Assembly: GCF_000019685.1 (NCBI RefSeq)
Contig: NC_011229.1
Span: 867,675 to 931,674, forward strand
Origin: Borrelia duttonii Ly
Lineage (GTDB): Bacteria > Spirochaetota > Spirochaetia > Borreliales > Borreliaceae
DNA length: 64,000 nt
Reading direction: 5' to 3'
Part shown: positions 47,342-57,349 of the stretch, piece after piece
Numbering within the stretch: the stretch's first letter is position 1
Layout: each line of letters opens with the position of its first letter
Program-made: the position numbers and the translations under genes
Notes under the pieces: model-generated
Databases searched by the model: none
What the model was told of the DNA's origin: nothing
Seen by the model: the letters and a program-made list of their open reading frames with translations, nothing else

Positions 47342-50182
47342 TTGAAAGAAAACATTACTGTTAGAGGTGCAAGGGAACATAATTTAAAAAATATTGATGT
47401 TGATATTCCAAGAAATAGTTTGGTGGTAATATCTGGCAAAAGTGGTTCTGGAAAGTCATCTTTAGCTTTTGATACAATTTTTGCAGAAGGACAGAGAAGA
47501 TATATGGAATCTGTATCTTCTTATGCGAGACAGTTTTTGGGCGTAATGAAAAAGCCAAATGTTGAATATATAGGCGGACTTTCTCCTGCTATCTCTATTG
47601 AACAGAAAACCATCAGCAATAATCCAAGATCAACGGTTGGTACTATTACTGAAATTTATGATTATTATAGATTGTTGTTTGCAAAAGTTGGCAAGCCATA
47701 TTGTCCCAATGATGGAAATTTAATCGAAGAGCAATCTTTAGATAATATAATTAATGTTATTTTAAGTTATTCTGAGGGTTCCAAAGTTATATTATTTGCT
47801 CCTATTGTTATGGGTGCAAAGGGTACTCATAACAAAGAACTTGAGAAAATATTAAATCAAGGATTTGCTAGGGTTAGAATAGATTTTCAGGATTATTTAG
47901 TAGAAGATGCCGTTAACTTAAAATTAGATAAAAATAAAAAGCATAATATTGAAATTATAATAGACAAAATAAAATTGAGTAATGATATAAGAGTGAGACT
48001 TGCAGAATCTATTGAAACTGCTTTATTGGTGTCTAATGGTTATTTACGTGTAGAGATTGAAGATGATTTTAAAAAAATAGATAGAATTTTTACAGAGCAT
48101 AATAGTTGTCCTTTATGTGGGTTTTCTCTTCCCGCAATAGAGCCAAGACTTTTTTCATTTAATAGTCCGTTTGGCGCTTGTAGTGAATGTTCTGGTCTTG
48201 GTATTATATTTGATTTTGATTTTGAAAAAATTTGTCCTGATATGCAACTTTCTTTTAATGAGGATGCATTTATTACCTTTAAATCAAGTTCGCCTTGGGC
48301 CTTGGCGATTTTTAAAGGCTTGTCTAAGCATTATGGATTTAAGTTAAATACTCCTATAAGTCGTATTCCTGAGGATGTTCTTCAAAAGATTTTGTATGGA
48401 GATAATGTAAAGATAGATTTTGTTTATAAGTCTAGAGAAATGGAAGCTAAAGAAATTAGTGGAGGTTTTCATTACTCTAAGGAATTTGAAGGTCTTATTC
48501 CTCTTTTAAAGAGGCGTTATCTTGCAACTGAATCTGATAGTGCTAGATCGTTTTATGAAAGTTTGATGTCTCGTAAAATTTGTAATTTTTGTAAAGGAAA
48601 GAGATTGAGTTGCGAGGCTTTGTCTGTTAAATTGGTTGGAAAAGATATCCAAGAGCTTAATAGTTTATCTGTTATGGATTCTTATTTATTTTTTGAAAAT
48701 ATTGAGCTTGATGAGTTTGATACAAAAATTGCTAAAGAGATTTTGAAAGAAATTAGAAATAGGCTTAAATTTTTAATTGATGTTGGACTGTCTTATTTAT
48801 GTTTGGACAGAATATCTGGAACTCTTTCAGGTGGTGAAGCTCAAAGAATTAGACTTGCTACACAAATAGGTTCAGCTCTTGCTGGAGTTCTTTATGTACT
48901 TGATGAACCTAGCATTGGGTTGCATCAAAGAGATAATGAAAAATTAGTCAAGACCCTTGTTAATCTTAAAGAACTTGGCAATACAGTAATTGTTGTAGAA
49001 CATGATGAGCAAACTTTACGTACTGCTGATTATATTATTGATGTTGGTCCTGGAGCTGGAATTTATGGTGGAGAGATCGTTGCTAAGGGAGTATTATCTG
49101 ATATTTTAAATAATGAAAATAGTTTAACTGGTAAATATTTAAGTGGACAACTTAAAATAGAAATTCCAAGAGTAAGACGTCAAATAGGAAAATCCAAAAT
49201 TGTACTTTTGAAGGCAAATAAAAATAATTTAAAAAATATTAATGTTCACATTCCTTTGGGAGTTTTTACTGTAATAACTGGGGTTTCTGGTAGTGGAAAG
49301 AGTACTCTTCTTAATGAGGTATTATATCCTGCTTTGGATAGTAGGTTAAAAGCGAATGAAATCTATTCTGATGGTTTTGAGGATATTATTGGCTATGAAG
49401 AAATTGATAAGGTTATTCAGATAAATCAAAAACCAATAGGACGAACTCCAAGATCAAATCCGGCAACTTATGTTGGATTTTTTACTGAGATTAGGGAAAT
49501 TTTTGCAAAGCTTCCAGAGTCTAGAACAAGGGGGTTTAAAGCAGGTAGATTTTCTTTTAATGTTAAGGGTGGACGTTGTGAAAAATGTCAAGGGGATGGA
49601 TACTTAAATATTCAGATGCATTTTTTGCCTGATGTTTTTGTTCCTTGTAGTCTATGTAAAGGTAAAAAATTTAATGAAGAAACTCTGGAAATTAGGTATA
49701 AGGGAAAAAATATTTATGATGTTTTAGAAATGAGTGTTCTTGAAGCTAAAGATTTCTTTGAAAGTGTTCCAAAGATTAGTCATTATTTAAGTCTTTTAAT
49801 ACAAGTTGGACTTGAGTATATTAAACTGGGACAGTCATCAACAACCCTTTCAGGAGGAGAGGCTCAACGAATTAAATTGGCATTTGAGCTTGGTAAGAAA
49901 AGTATGGGAAAAACTTTTTATATGATTGATGAACCGACTACAGGTTTACATTTTGATGATATAAGGAAATTATTAGAAGTATTGCAATTACTTGTTAAAA
50001 ATGGAAATACTGTGGTTCTCATAGAACATAATTTAGATGTTATTAAACAAGCGGATTATATAATAGACTTAGGTCCTGAGGGTGGAGTATCTGGAGGCAA
50101 TATTGTTGTATCTGGAACTCCTGAAGAGGTTGCAAAATGCAAGAGTTCCTATACAGGAATGTTTTTGAAAAATCTTTTGTAA
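47342..50182 (+). CDS. uvrA: Excinuclease ABC subunit A
   Basis: 946 residues from a TTG at 47342, with GAGGAG nine bases upstream. It begins ITVRGAREHNLKNIDVDIP, with Walker A GKSGSGKSSLAFD. The first zinc site is CPLCGF...CSECSG; the second is CEKCQG...CSLCKG. Both ABC signatures (TLSGGEAQRIRLA, TLSGGEAQRIKLA) are complete. It finds helix-distorting lesions with UvrB. The 3' end overlaps the lptD-like gene by 46 bases, so excision repair and envelope genes share a transcript. Confidence 0.96.
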   Translation: MKENITVRGAREHNLKNIDVDIPRNSLVVISGKSGSGKSSLAFDTIFAEGQRRYMESVSSYARQFLGVMKKPNVEYIGGLSPAISIEQKTISNNPRSTVGTITEIYDYYRLLFAKVGKPYCPNDGNLIEEQSLDNIINVILSYSEGSKVILFAPIVMGAKGTHNKELEKILNQGFARVRIDFQDYLVEDAVNLKLDKNKKHNIEIIIDKIKLSNDIRVRLAESIETALLVSNGYLRVEIEDDFKKIDRIFTEHNSCPLCGFSLPAIEPRLFSFNSPFGACSECSGLGIIFDFDFEKICPDMQLSFNEDAFITFKSSSPWALAIFKGLSKHYGFKLNTPISRIPEDVLQKILYGDNVKIDFVYKSREMEAKEISGGFHYSKEFEGLIPLLKRRYLATESDSARSFYESLMSRKICNFCKGKRLSCEALSVKLVGKDIQELNSLSVMDSYLFFENIELDEFDTKIAKEILKEIRNRLKFLIDVGLSYLCLDRISGTLSGGEAQRIRLATQIGSALAGVLYVLDEPSIGLHQRDNEKLVKTLVNLKELGNTVIVVEHDEQTLRTADYIIDVGPGAGIYGGEIVAKGVLSDILNNENSLTGKYLSGQLKIEIPRVRRQIGKSKIVLLKANKNNLKNINVHIPLGVFTVITGVSGSGKSTLLNEVLYPALDSRLKANEIYSDGFEDIIGYEEIDKVIQINQKPIGRTPRSNPATYVGFFTEIREIFAKLPESRTRGFKAGRFSFNVKGGRCEKCQGDGYLNIQMHFLPDVFVPCSLCKGKKFNEETLEIRYKGKNIYDVLEMSVLEAKDFFESVPKISHYLSLLIQVGLEYIKLGQSSTTLSGGEAQRIKLAFELGKKSMGKTFYMIDEPTTGLHFDDIRKLLEVLQLLVKNGNTVVLIEHNLDVIKQADYIIDLGPEGGVSGGNIVVSGTPEEVAKCKSSYTGMFLKNLL

Positions 50183-53100
50183 TATTAATTTTATTAAATA
50201 TTTTTAGTTGTTTTATCCTGTTTTCTCAGAATGATAATGATAAGGATAAAATCAAAAATAAGCTGACTTTAATGCAGAAAGCTAATTTAAGGGAACTTGA
50301 GCTTTCTAGTGATGAAGATTTGAAAAAGTGGGCATTAAAAGAAGGAATCAAAGAGAAAGACATTTCTAAGATAAAATCATTGCTTTTGGAAAAATTTGGC
50401 ATATCTCCTGATCTTTTTTCAAAAGATGGCAAGGATGCAGGAAGATATAAAGTAGTTATTGAGAGTACAGATAATCTTGAAAATTTTACCTATGAGCTTA
50501 CTGGAGATGAAAATATTGTATTTAAAGGTAGAGTGAAACTTATTATTGAAGATGTTAAAGAGAATAAAAAACATAATATTCAAGGTGATAAGATTGTTTT
50601 TAATAAAAAAACCAAAAAGCTTTTTTCTAGTGGAAATGTTGATTATAAACTTGATTTAAGTTCTGATGAAAAATTATATTTTTATGGTAATGAATTATTT
50701 GTTGATTTTGATTCTAAAAATTTGCTTCTTAAAGATGGAATTATTCAGAAAAAAATACAGAGAAATTTAGTTGATCATATTGTTTCATTTGGGGGTAAAT
50801 CTTTAAAAAGGTTGGATAATGATGCTAGCATTTTAGAACAGGCTTTTATTACAACCAGTAAAATCCCAGAACCTTATTATTCTATTAAAGCGTCTAAGAT
50901 ATGGATTTTACCATCTGGAGATTTTGGTATTCTTAATGCTGTGTTTTATATAGGAAGAGTACCAATGTTTTATATTCCGTTCTTTTTTAAACCAGGTGAT
51001 AGTTTGTTTTTTAATCCGTCTTTAGGATATTTCCCCAAGCGAGGTCTTACTCTTTTTAATACTGTATATTTATTTGGGAAGAAGTCTGTTGATAGTGACA
51101 AGTTTTCTTTTTTAGATTTTGATTTTCATTCAATGTATGATTCATCTAAAGAGCCTTATATTAGGAATGGTTATTTAACTTATTTTTTTGCAGAGGATGT
51201 TGTCTCTAAGTTGAATAAAGATTATGTTAAGTTGATTTTTGATATTTATTCTAATTTGGGATTTTATACAGGTATTGATCTGAACTTAAGCAATACCTTA
51301 GATCTTTTTAAGACCTTTGAAGTTAGTTTTGGAATAGGTTTCACAAGAACTGTGCATAGACATATTTTGTCTGGAGTTTATCGTCCTTTTGATAGTAATA
51401 GTATTAATTATTCTCTTTTTAGTTTTGATAATATAAATAAGGGTAATATATTTGGTTTTGAAGTTCCTTTTAGATATTTACTTAAATCTAAGTCTGAATT
51501 TTTAATCAGTGATGCACTTTTTTCAGTAATATTTGAACATTATTCAGATCCTTATGTGATGATTGACTTTAAAGATAGATTAGAGAGTGGAACATTTTTA
51601 TCTCTTTTAAGTTCTCCGAAATCTTCATCAGAAATAGAAAAAATGATAAGTACATTTGATTGGAATTTATCTTCTTTTTATAATCGTACTTTTGATGATA
51701 ATTCTCTTATTGATTATAGGTTAAATAATTTGGGATTTACTTTTAAATTAGCAAGTTATGATAATATATTTAATGCCAAATCTAAGAAAAATATTAAGGA
51801 TCCTACTAGAAAATGGTTTTATTTAGAGAGGATTCATTTGCCTTATATTGATTTAAATTTTCAAAAGGATCTTTATAATAATAATTGGACTGTTTCTTCT
51901 GATTCTAAAACTAAAGAAGTAATTATGGGACCTAAAGTTAAAGATATTGGGGATAGTGTTGAAGATGATAAAGATAAAAGTGATTCAGAAAAACTTAAGG
52001 AAAAAAAAGATTTAATTAAAGATTTTCATTTAGTTCCTAATCCAATTGTTTCTAATGATTTTAATAAACAAGATTCTTTTTATATAAGATTTGGTATTAA
52101 TCCTTATTTAAAAAACAATATATTTTTTGATGATTCTAAATTTAAATCTCCTCAGGAATTTAAATATGATGTAAAGACTTATTTGTTTGACATTAAAAAT
52201 AAAATAGATTTAAAGTTTTATGCTGACTTTAATAATCGACAAATTACTTTTGAAGATATTTTGTATCTTAATACTATTGAATATAATCCCTTAGATAAAA
52301 ATTATAATTTAATAGAAAAAGATAAAAAAGGTGAGCATTCAATTATTCATAAGACCACTTTAAATCTGTTACCTTTTATGATGTATCCTAATTTTTCTCG
52401 TAGTAGTATTAAGTTTGAAAATAAAATTACTCTTTATTCATTTGATAAAAAGTATGATGTAAATTCTAAAATTTTAGCTGGTAAGAGTAATACTGTTTTT
52501 TTAAAAAGTCCCGAAACATTTTATCAAGATTTTAATTTTGATTTGATTTATGATTATAAATTCTTTACTACTAGTTTTTCAAGTGTACTGAAAAATACTT
52601 TTGAAAGCATATATACTTCTTCTGAATTTAAATTTTCTCTAGAATTTCCTTATTTGTTACAAGAAGTGGGTATTGGTGTTAAATATGATAGAAAATTTAA
52701 AGAAGACACTAAAAAAACTTTCTTTTCAAAAAAGACGCTTATTAATTCATCACCCTTAAAACCTATATATCCATATAAGCATCTAAAAATGAATCCTGCT
52801 TTATATTATAAGTTGGAGCCACGATATTTAGATTATTTAAAATTTTCCTTTTTAATTGCTTATGATCCTTTAATTAATGGATTATCTGAGCTTTCGTTAA
52901 AGGTTAATGCTTATGACTTTAAATTTGCATTTGAAATGAAAAATGATTTTGAATATAAATATGATAAATCACTTGGTGATTTTGCAAAAGTGGGATCTAT
53001 GGCTAAGCTTGTTCCGTATTCTTTAAGTGCTCAGTATAAAAAAGATCTGTATGAATTTAAGTTTTTTGATGAAAAATTTTCAATTGGCTTTGGAACAGAT

Positions 53101-53595
53101 GTTGGATGGAAAATGAATTTGCAAAAATTTGTTGATAATGAATTTTGGGCTGAGTTTACTTTAAAGTTTAAGTATACTAAATTTTTTGAATTGGATGTTG
53201 CAACTCGTTCTATTAATACAAAAACTTTTAGATATTTTGGGGGATATATGAATCAAATTGATCTTGCAACAGTCAATTTTTTAGAAGATGTCTTTAAGTC
53301 ATTTAATTTTTTTAATATTCAGGATAGAAAAGATTCATTATTTAAGATTAAAAAAATTAGTACAAGTTTTAAATTTAATTTTTATGATTGGAAATTTGTT
53401 GGTGAGTATAGTTTAAGTCCAGATATTTTAAAGCATGATAACAATCGGTATTCTTCAATTTGGAGAAATACTTTTTCAATTTATATTTCCTGGAATTTCT
53501 TTGAGCCTGTTAAGTCATCGTTTGAGAGTAATTCAAGTACTAACTATGAACTTTTAATTAATAGAAAGTCTAATAGACAAGATAGAATTTTTTAA
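50137..53595 (+). CDS. lptD: LptD/OstA-like outer membrane protein
   Basis: 1,152 residues. A hydrophobic signal segment (about residues 14-31) precedes an OstA/LptA-like domain (about 100-215, with FKGRVKLIIED and GDKIVFNKKTKKLFSSGNVDY). The remainder is rich in aromatic residues and alternating patterns, consistent with a large barrel. In Gram-negatives LptD inserts LPS into the outer membrane. Borrelia has no LPS, and this protein is longer than the usual 780-residue LptD. I recall work proposing that the Borrelia homologue helps put surface lipoproteins outside. It overlaps uvrA by 46 bases. Confidence 0.8.
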   Translation: MQEFLYRNVFEKSFVILILLNIFSCFILFSQNDNDKDKIKNKLTLMQKANLRELELSSDEDLKKWALKEGIKEKDISKIKSLLLEKFGISPDLFSKDGKDAGRYKVVIESTDNLENFTYELTGDENIVFKGRVKLIIEDVKENKKHNIQGDKIVFNKKTKKLFSSGNVDYKLDLSSDEKLYFYGNELFVDFDSKNLLLKDGIIQKKIQRNLVDHIVSFGGKSLKRLDNDASILEQAFITTSKIPEPYYSIKASKIWILPSGDFGILNAVFYIGRVPMFYIPFFFKPGDSLFFNPSLGYFPKRGLTLFNTVYLFGKKSVDSDKFSFLDFDFHSMYDSSKEPYIRNGYLTYFFAEDVVSKLNKDYVKLIFDIYSNLGFYTGIDLNLSNTLDLFKTFEVSFGIGFTRTVHRHILSGVYRPFDSNSINYSLFSFDNINKGNIFGFEVPFRYLLKSKSEFLISDALFSVIFEHYSDPYVMIDFKDRLESGTFLSLLSSPKSSSEIEKMISTFDWNLSSFYNRTFDDNSLIDYRLNNLGFTFKLASYDNIFNAKSKKNIKDPTRKWFYLERIHLPYIDLNFQKDLYNNNWTVSSDSKTKEVIMGPKVKDIGDSVEDDKDKSDSEKLKEKKDLIKDFHLVPNPIVSNDFNKQDSFYIRFGINPYLKNNIFFDDSKFKSPQEFKYDVKTYLFDIKNKIDLKFYADFNNRQITFEDILYLNTIEYNPLDKNYNLIEKDKKGEHSIIHKTTLNLLPFMMYPNFSRSSIKFENKITLYSFDKKYDVNSKILAGKSNTVFLKSPETFYQDFNFDLIYDYKFFTTSFSSVLKNTFESIYTSSEFKFSLEFPYLLQEVGIGVKYDRKFKEDTKKTFFSKKTLINSSPLKPIYPYKHLKMNPALYYKLEPRYLDYLKFSFLIAYDPLINGLSELSLKVNAYDFKFAFEMKNDFEYKYDKSLGDFAKVGSMAKLVPYSLSAQYKKDLYEFKFFDEKFSIGFGTDVGWKMNLQKFVDNEFWAEFTLKFKYTKFFELDVATRSINTKTFRYFGGYMNQIDLATVNFLEDVFKSFNFFNIQDRKDSLFKIKKISTSFKFNFYDWKFVGEYSLSPDILKHDNNRYSSIWRNTFSIYISWNFFEPVKSSFESNSSTNYELLINRKSNRQDRIF

Positions 53596-53742
53596 ATTTA
53601 ATGTTATATCTATTGTGACTTATTGAAAGTGTTTATTTATAAGTCTATTTTGATTTTATATAAAAAATATAACCAGTATTGTTATTTAATTTTAATTATT
53701 TAATATTAAGTATATATTTTGTTTTTTAAGTGAAGTATGACT

Positions 53743-54336
53743 TTATCTTTTATGAAAGCCAAGATCTGCAATATTATTGTTACCTGATATCAATACTATT
53801 TGTCCTCCACTCTTTTCAAATATATTCCTTAATTTGATAACATTTTGAATTAATTTGATAGTGTTTTTATTTAAGTTTTTATTGTAAAAACCTTTAGACC
53901 AATAATCTATGACCAGCTTACTATCTCCAAATATGTTTTTTGTATTTTCTTGTAATGCTATTTTAAGTGCGATGTATAGTCCCAAAAGTTCACCATAATT
54001 ATTACTAATTCCGTTAAAATTTTTGACATAGTAGTTGTTATAATCGTTAATAAAGTTTTGTTTTACTACTTTGTCTATTATTGATATTCCTTTTTCATTG
54101 ACAACTCTAACTTCTACTCCTTGTCCTCTGCCTGTGCCGGAATCGAAATATATACCTTTTGGGTGACAAGTATTAATTTTTCCGTTTTCTAGGAGCCATT
54201 TATTTGCTTCTTCTTTTGTTTTAAAACTTTTTATTTTATTTTTTTGTCCTATAATCTTGTTTTTGCATTCTTCCCAAGATGTAAAAATGAATTTTTCGTT
54301 TTTATCGTTTAATATGCATGCATAGTATTTTTTCAT
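53743..54336 (-). CDS. rnhA: Viroplasmin-RNase H fusion (RNase HI type)
   Basis: 197 residues. The N-terminus (YYACILNDKNEKFIFTSWEEC, then FKTKEEANKWL) is a caulimovirus-viroplasmin-like domain known from eukaryotic RNase H1, binding RNA/DNA hybrids. The catalytic RNase H domain has acidic residues Asp65 (YFDSGTG), Glu116 (NNYGELLGLYIAL), Asp138 (FGDSKLVIDYW) and Asp191 (NNIADLGFHKR). It removes RNA from RNA-DNA hybrids. Six bases separate its start from the stop of the upstream minus-strand gene, so the two are cotranscribed. Confidence 0.85.
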   Translation of the reverse strand: MKKYYACILNDKNEKFIFTSWEECKNKIIGQKNKIKSFKTKEEANKWLLENGKINTCHPKGIYFDSGTGRGQGVEVRVVNEKGISIIDKVVKQNFINDYNNYYVKNFNGISNNYGELLGLYIALKIALQENTKNIFGDSKLVIDYWSKGFYNKNLNKNTIKLIQNVIKLRNIFEKSGGQIVLISGNNNIADLGFHKR

Positions 54337-54342
54337 ATTAAT

Positions 54343-55917
54343 TTAACTCCCTAAGCACCAGAGGTTAGTTATATTACAAGACTTACCAAATTTTTTTTCA
54401 TTTGCATTTTGTGTTTCTATGGATTCTTTTATTGCTTTGCTATATCCAATAAATTTTTCTCTAAGAGTTGGCTTGATGATTCTATTTGGTAAGGTGCTGG
54501 GAAATATGCCTGCTATTGTATATGACATATAAAAATCATAGGCAGCTGCATTTATGTCTCCGGGGGTTATTATTCCAGATATTTCATAATTTCGTGAAAC
54601 ATTAAGACCGGCTATTCTGTATATTCTATCAACTACTAAGGAACAGTAAGTTTTATGGTAAATGTCCTCAAGATTAATTGAATCAGTCCACATATTAGAA
54701 GATAAAAGGGGAACCATATATCCAAAATTATTGTCAATATATCTATTTCTAGCAAAATTCATTGCTTTTTGAATAGTTCTTTTATTTGTTATGGGTGAGA
54801 ATATTTTTAGTATTCTTGACTGTATATAGGTTGAGAGTTTTTCATATCCCGATCCTTGGACAGAAGCTGTATCAAATTTAATTTGATTACTTGTAATTAC
54901 TGATTTTATATCAAAACTATCTTTTCCTGCAAATGCGATTTTTTTTGTATTATCATATTTGTCAGCATCAAATACTCCTGTGTGCTGCCAGAAATAAAAG
55001 AAGTCAGTCCAGTCTATTTTTGGTTTTATTAATAATATGTCTCCATGTGATAAAATAGATCTTAATTTTTGAGGTGTAATTTCCATACCTGTTTCTGGAT
55101 CTATAATATTTTTCATAGAGTCTATTTTTTGTTGTGATTTTGTTGAATCATATAGGTTATTGTGTTCATCAACAATTGTTTGTTTTAGTAGCATGTTTTT
55201 TATTGTATTATTGTTGATTTTCAAATGAATCATGAAGTTTTGAAAATATTTTTTGTCTTTGATTTTTAATAGTTGATTTGCTATTATGTGTGGCGATATA
55301 TATTCAGTTCCATTTATTATGTCTTTGTTTATGGTATAGTTTCTTATGTTTTCCTGAGGAAAAAATGAAGCTATATTATTGATAGGTATATATCCCATGT
55401 TGTTTTCATAAAATATTTGTTCTAATTCTGTTAAAATTTCTTTTTCTAAATACATTTGTGTTTCTGTTAATTCTGTGAAATTTTTGTTTATTAAATGTAT
55501 TTGTTCTATATCAGATTTTTTCTTGAAACTTGTATTAGTTTTAATGATTAGGTATCCATTGATATTGCTTTGTTGAAGAAATTTATTCCATTCTTGTGAA
55601 TTATTGAGATGTTTTTGATAAGCTAGTAAATAATTTTGTATTTCTTCAATTTTTTGAGGACTTATTTTTAAATCGATTGCTAGTATTTTTAATAAATTGG
55701 GATCATTTGCATGTTGTAATAATTTATCTATTAGATTTGATGGTATGTGATATATGGTATGTGTATTGTTTGTTATGAGGTTATGAGCAGATGGAGCATT
55801 ATGGGTTAAGTAAATTGTATTTGGACTATTGTTTGCTTGGTTATCTGTAGTAAATAAGGCGCAGGAGTATATGAGATAAAGACTTATTAAGTTAAATATG
55901 CATATAAAATGTTTCAT
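54343..55917 (-). CDS. Lipoprotein with permuted papain-like (YiiX/NlpC-P60-type) domain
   Basis: 524 residues. The signal ends in LIYSC, with Cys19 as likely lipid site. A helical region (about 60-270) precedes a domain whose motifs match permuted papain-like hydrolases: HGDILLIKP (Gly292-Asp293), then FWQHTGVFD with His312, and after a long insert TYCSLVVDRIYR with Cys425. In YiiX and lecithin-retinol acyltransferase-like relatives this order forms a His/Cys active site acting on amide or ester bonds. Envelope peptides or lipids are possible substrates. It is divergent from arcA. The fold assignment is inference from motif order. Confidence 0.65.
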   Translation of the reverse strand: MKHFICIFNLISLYLIYSCALFTTDNQANNSPNTIYLTHNAPSAHNLITNNTHTIYHIPSNLIDKLLQHANDPNLLKILAIDLKISPQKIEEIQNYLLAYQKHLNNSQEWNKFLQQSNINGYLIIKTNTSFKKKSDIEQIHLINKNFTELTETQMYLEKEILTELEQIFYENNMGYIPINNIASFFPQENIRNYTINKDIINGTEYISPHIIANQLLKIKDKKYFQNFMIHLKINNNTIKNMLLKQTIVDEHNNLYDSTKSQQKIDSMKNIIDPETGMEITPQKLRSILSHGDILLIKPKIDWTDFFYFWQHTGVFDADKYDNTKKIAFAGKDSFDIKSVITSNQIKFDTASVQGSGYEKLSTYIQSRILKIFSPITNKRTIQKAMNFARNRYIDNNFGYMVPLLSSNMWTDSINLEDIYHKTYCSLVVDRIYRIAGLNVSRNYEISGIITPGDINAAAYDFYMSYTIAGIFPSTLPNRIIKPTLREKFIGYSKAIKESIETQNANEKKFGKSCNITNLWCLGS

Positions 55918-56007
55918 GTCAATATATTATCATATTTATTTTATTATATTTCATTTTGAATATTATGTTTATTATTTTTTATAAGTTTTAATTATATTGA
56001 TTTTTTG

Positions 56008-56037
56008 TTGCTTAAGTTTTATTATATTAAGTATATA
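56008..56037 (+). promoter_or_regulatory. Possible promoter and palindrome upstream of arcA
   Basis: TTGCTT (56008-56013) and TATATA (56032-56037), 18 bases apart, could drive the arginine deiminase operon. An inverted repeat CTTAA...TTAAG (56011-56031) lies between them and might be an operator. The region is extremely A+T-rich, so chance matches are likely. Confidence 0.35.
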
Positions 56038-56102
56038 TATATTAGAAATATGCTATATTTAAAATTTTTTTAAACTTTTTTATAAAAACAGGGGTTTTTA
56101 TT

Positions 56103-57332
56103 ATGCAGTATTTAAAACCAATAAATGTATTCTCAGAAATAGGTCGTTTAAAAAAGGTGTTATTACATAGACCAGGTAAAGAATTGGAAAATTTGACTCC
56201 TTCAATAATGAAGAGATTGTTGTTTGATGATATTCCTTATCTACATGTGGCTATACAAGAACATGATTCTTTTGCGGATACTTTAAGAGGTAATGGAGTT
56301 GAAGTTGTTTATATTGAAGATTTGATTAGTGAAACTCTTTCTAATGATGATAGTATAAAAGAGCAATTCATATCTCAGTTTATTTTGGAGGCAGGAATTA
56401 GGACCGAAAATAAAACTAGAGCTTTGAAAGATTATTTTTGTAATATGTCTGTTAATGATATGATTTCAAATATGATAGCTGGTGTGACAAGAGATGATCT
56501 TAAAAATTATAAATCTGATTCTCTAAATTCTTTAGTAAATAGTGAATATCCTTTAATTATTGATCCTATGCCCAATATACTCTTTACAAGGGATCCTTTT
56601 GCAAGTATTGGGCATGGTTTGACAATAAATAGGATGTCTACTAAGACTAGACATAGAGAAACGATATTTGCAGAATATATTTTTAAGTACCATCCTATTT
56701 ATAAAGACAATGTTCCTATATGGTATAATAGGGATGAGGATACTACTTTAGAAGGTGGGGATGAATTAGTTTTAAGTCGAGATGTTTTAGCTATTGGTGT
56801 TTCTGAGAGGACCGAGTCTGAGTCTGTTGAGAAAGTGGCACGAAAACTTTTTGAGCAAAAAATATCATTTAATACAATTTTGGCTTTTCAAATTCCGCAA
56901 AGTAGGGCTTATATGCATTTGGATACTGTTTTTACTCAAATTGATCATACTACTTTTACAAGTTTTATTAGTGATGATATGAAATTTACAATTTATGCTT
57001 TAACTTATGATGTGAGTTCTGGCAGTATTAAAGTTAAAAGCGAAAAGGCAAAATTGGAAGATATTTTAGGTTTTTATCTTGGATGTAAGGTTAATATCAT
57101 AAAATGTGCTGGGGGAGATTTAATTCATGGAGCACGAGAACAGTGGAATGATGGTGCTAACACTTTAGCAATAGCACCTGGAGAAGTAATAGTTTATTCT
57201 AGAAATCATATGACTAATAAATTACTTGAGGAATTTGGGATTAAGGTTTATCAAATTCCTTCTAGTGAACTTTCACGAGGAAGGGGTGGACCAAGATGTA
57301 TGTCTATGCCTTTGATAAGAGAAGATATTTAG
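56103..57332 (+). CDS. arcA: Arginine deiminase
   Basis: 409 residues. Family motifs in order: [47 protein letters not shown] and [20 protein letters not shown]. The catalytic cysteine, Cys399, is in [13 protein letters not shown]. It converts arginine to citrulline and ammonia in the cytoplasm. An AGGGG element lies eight bases ahead of the ATG. The downstream genes complete the pathway, so arginine can give ATP and raise local pH. Confidence 0.96.
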   Translation: MQYLKPINVFSEIGRLKKVLLHRPGKELENLTPSIMKRLLFDDIPYLHVAIQEHDSFADTLRGNGVEVVYIEDLISETLSNDDSIKEQFISQFILEAGIRTENKTRALKDYFCNMSVNDMISNMIAGVTRDDLKNYKSDSLNSLVNSEYPLIIDPMPNILFTRDPFASIGHGLTINRMSTKTRHRETIFAEYIFKYHPIYKDNVPIWYNRDEDTTLEGGDELVLSRDVLAIGVSERTESESVEKVARKLFEQKISFNTILAFQIPQSRAYMHLDTVFTQIDHTTFTSFISDDMKFTIYALTYDVSSGSIKVKSEKAKLEDILGFYLGCKVNIIKCAGGDLIHGAREQWNDGANTLAIAPGEVIVYSRNHMTNKLLEEFGIKVYQIPSSELSRGRGGPRCMSMPLIREDI

Positions 57333-57349
57333 TTAGGGAGAAAATGTTT

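Noticed and set aside
53617..53645. Inverted repeat GACTTAT/ATAAGTC between convergent genes
   Set aside because: Seven base pairs with a 15-base loop in very A+T-rich DNA; too weak to call a terminator.
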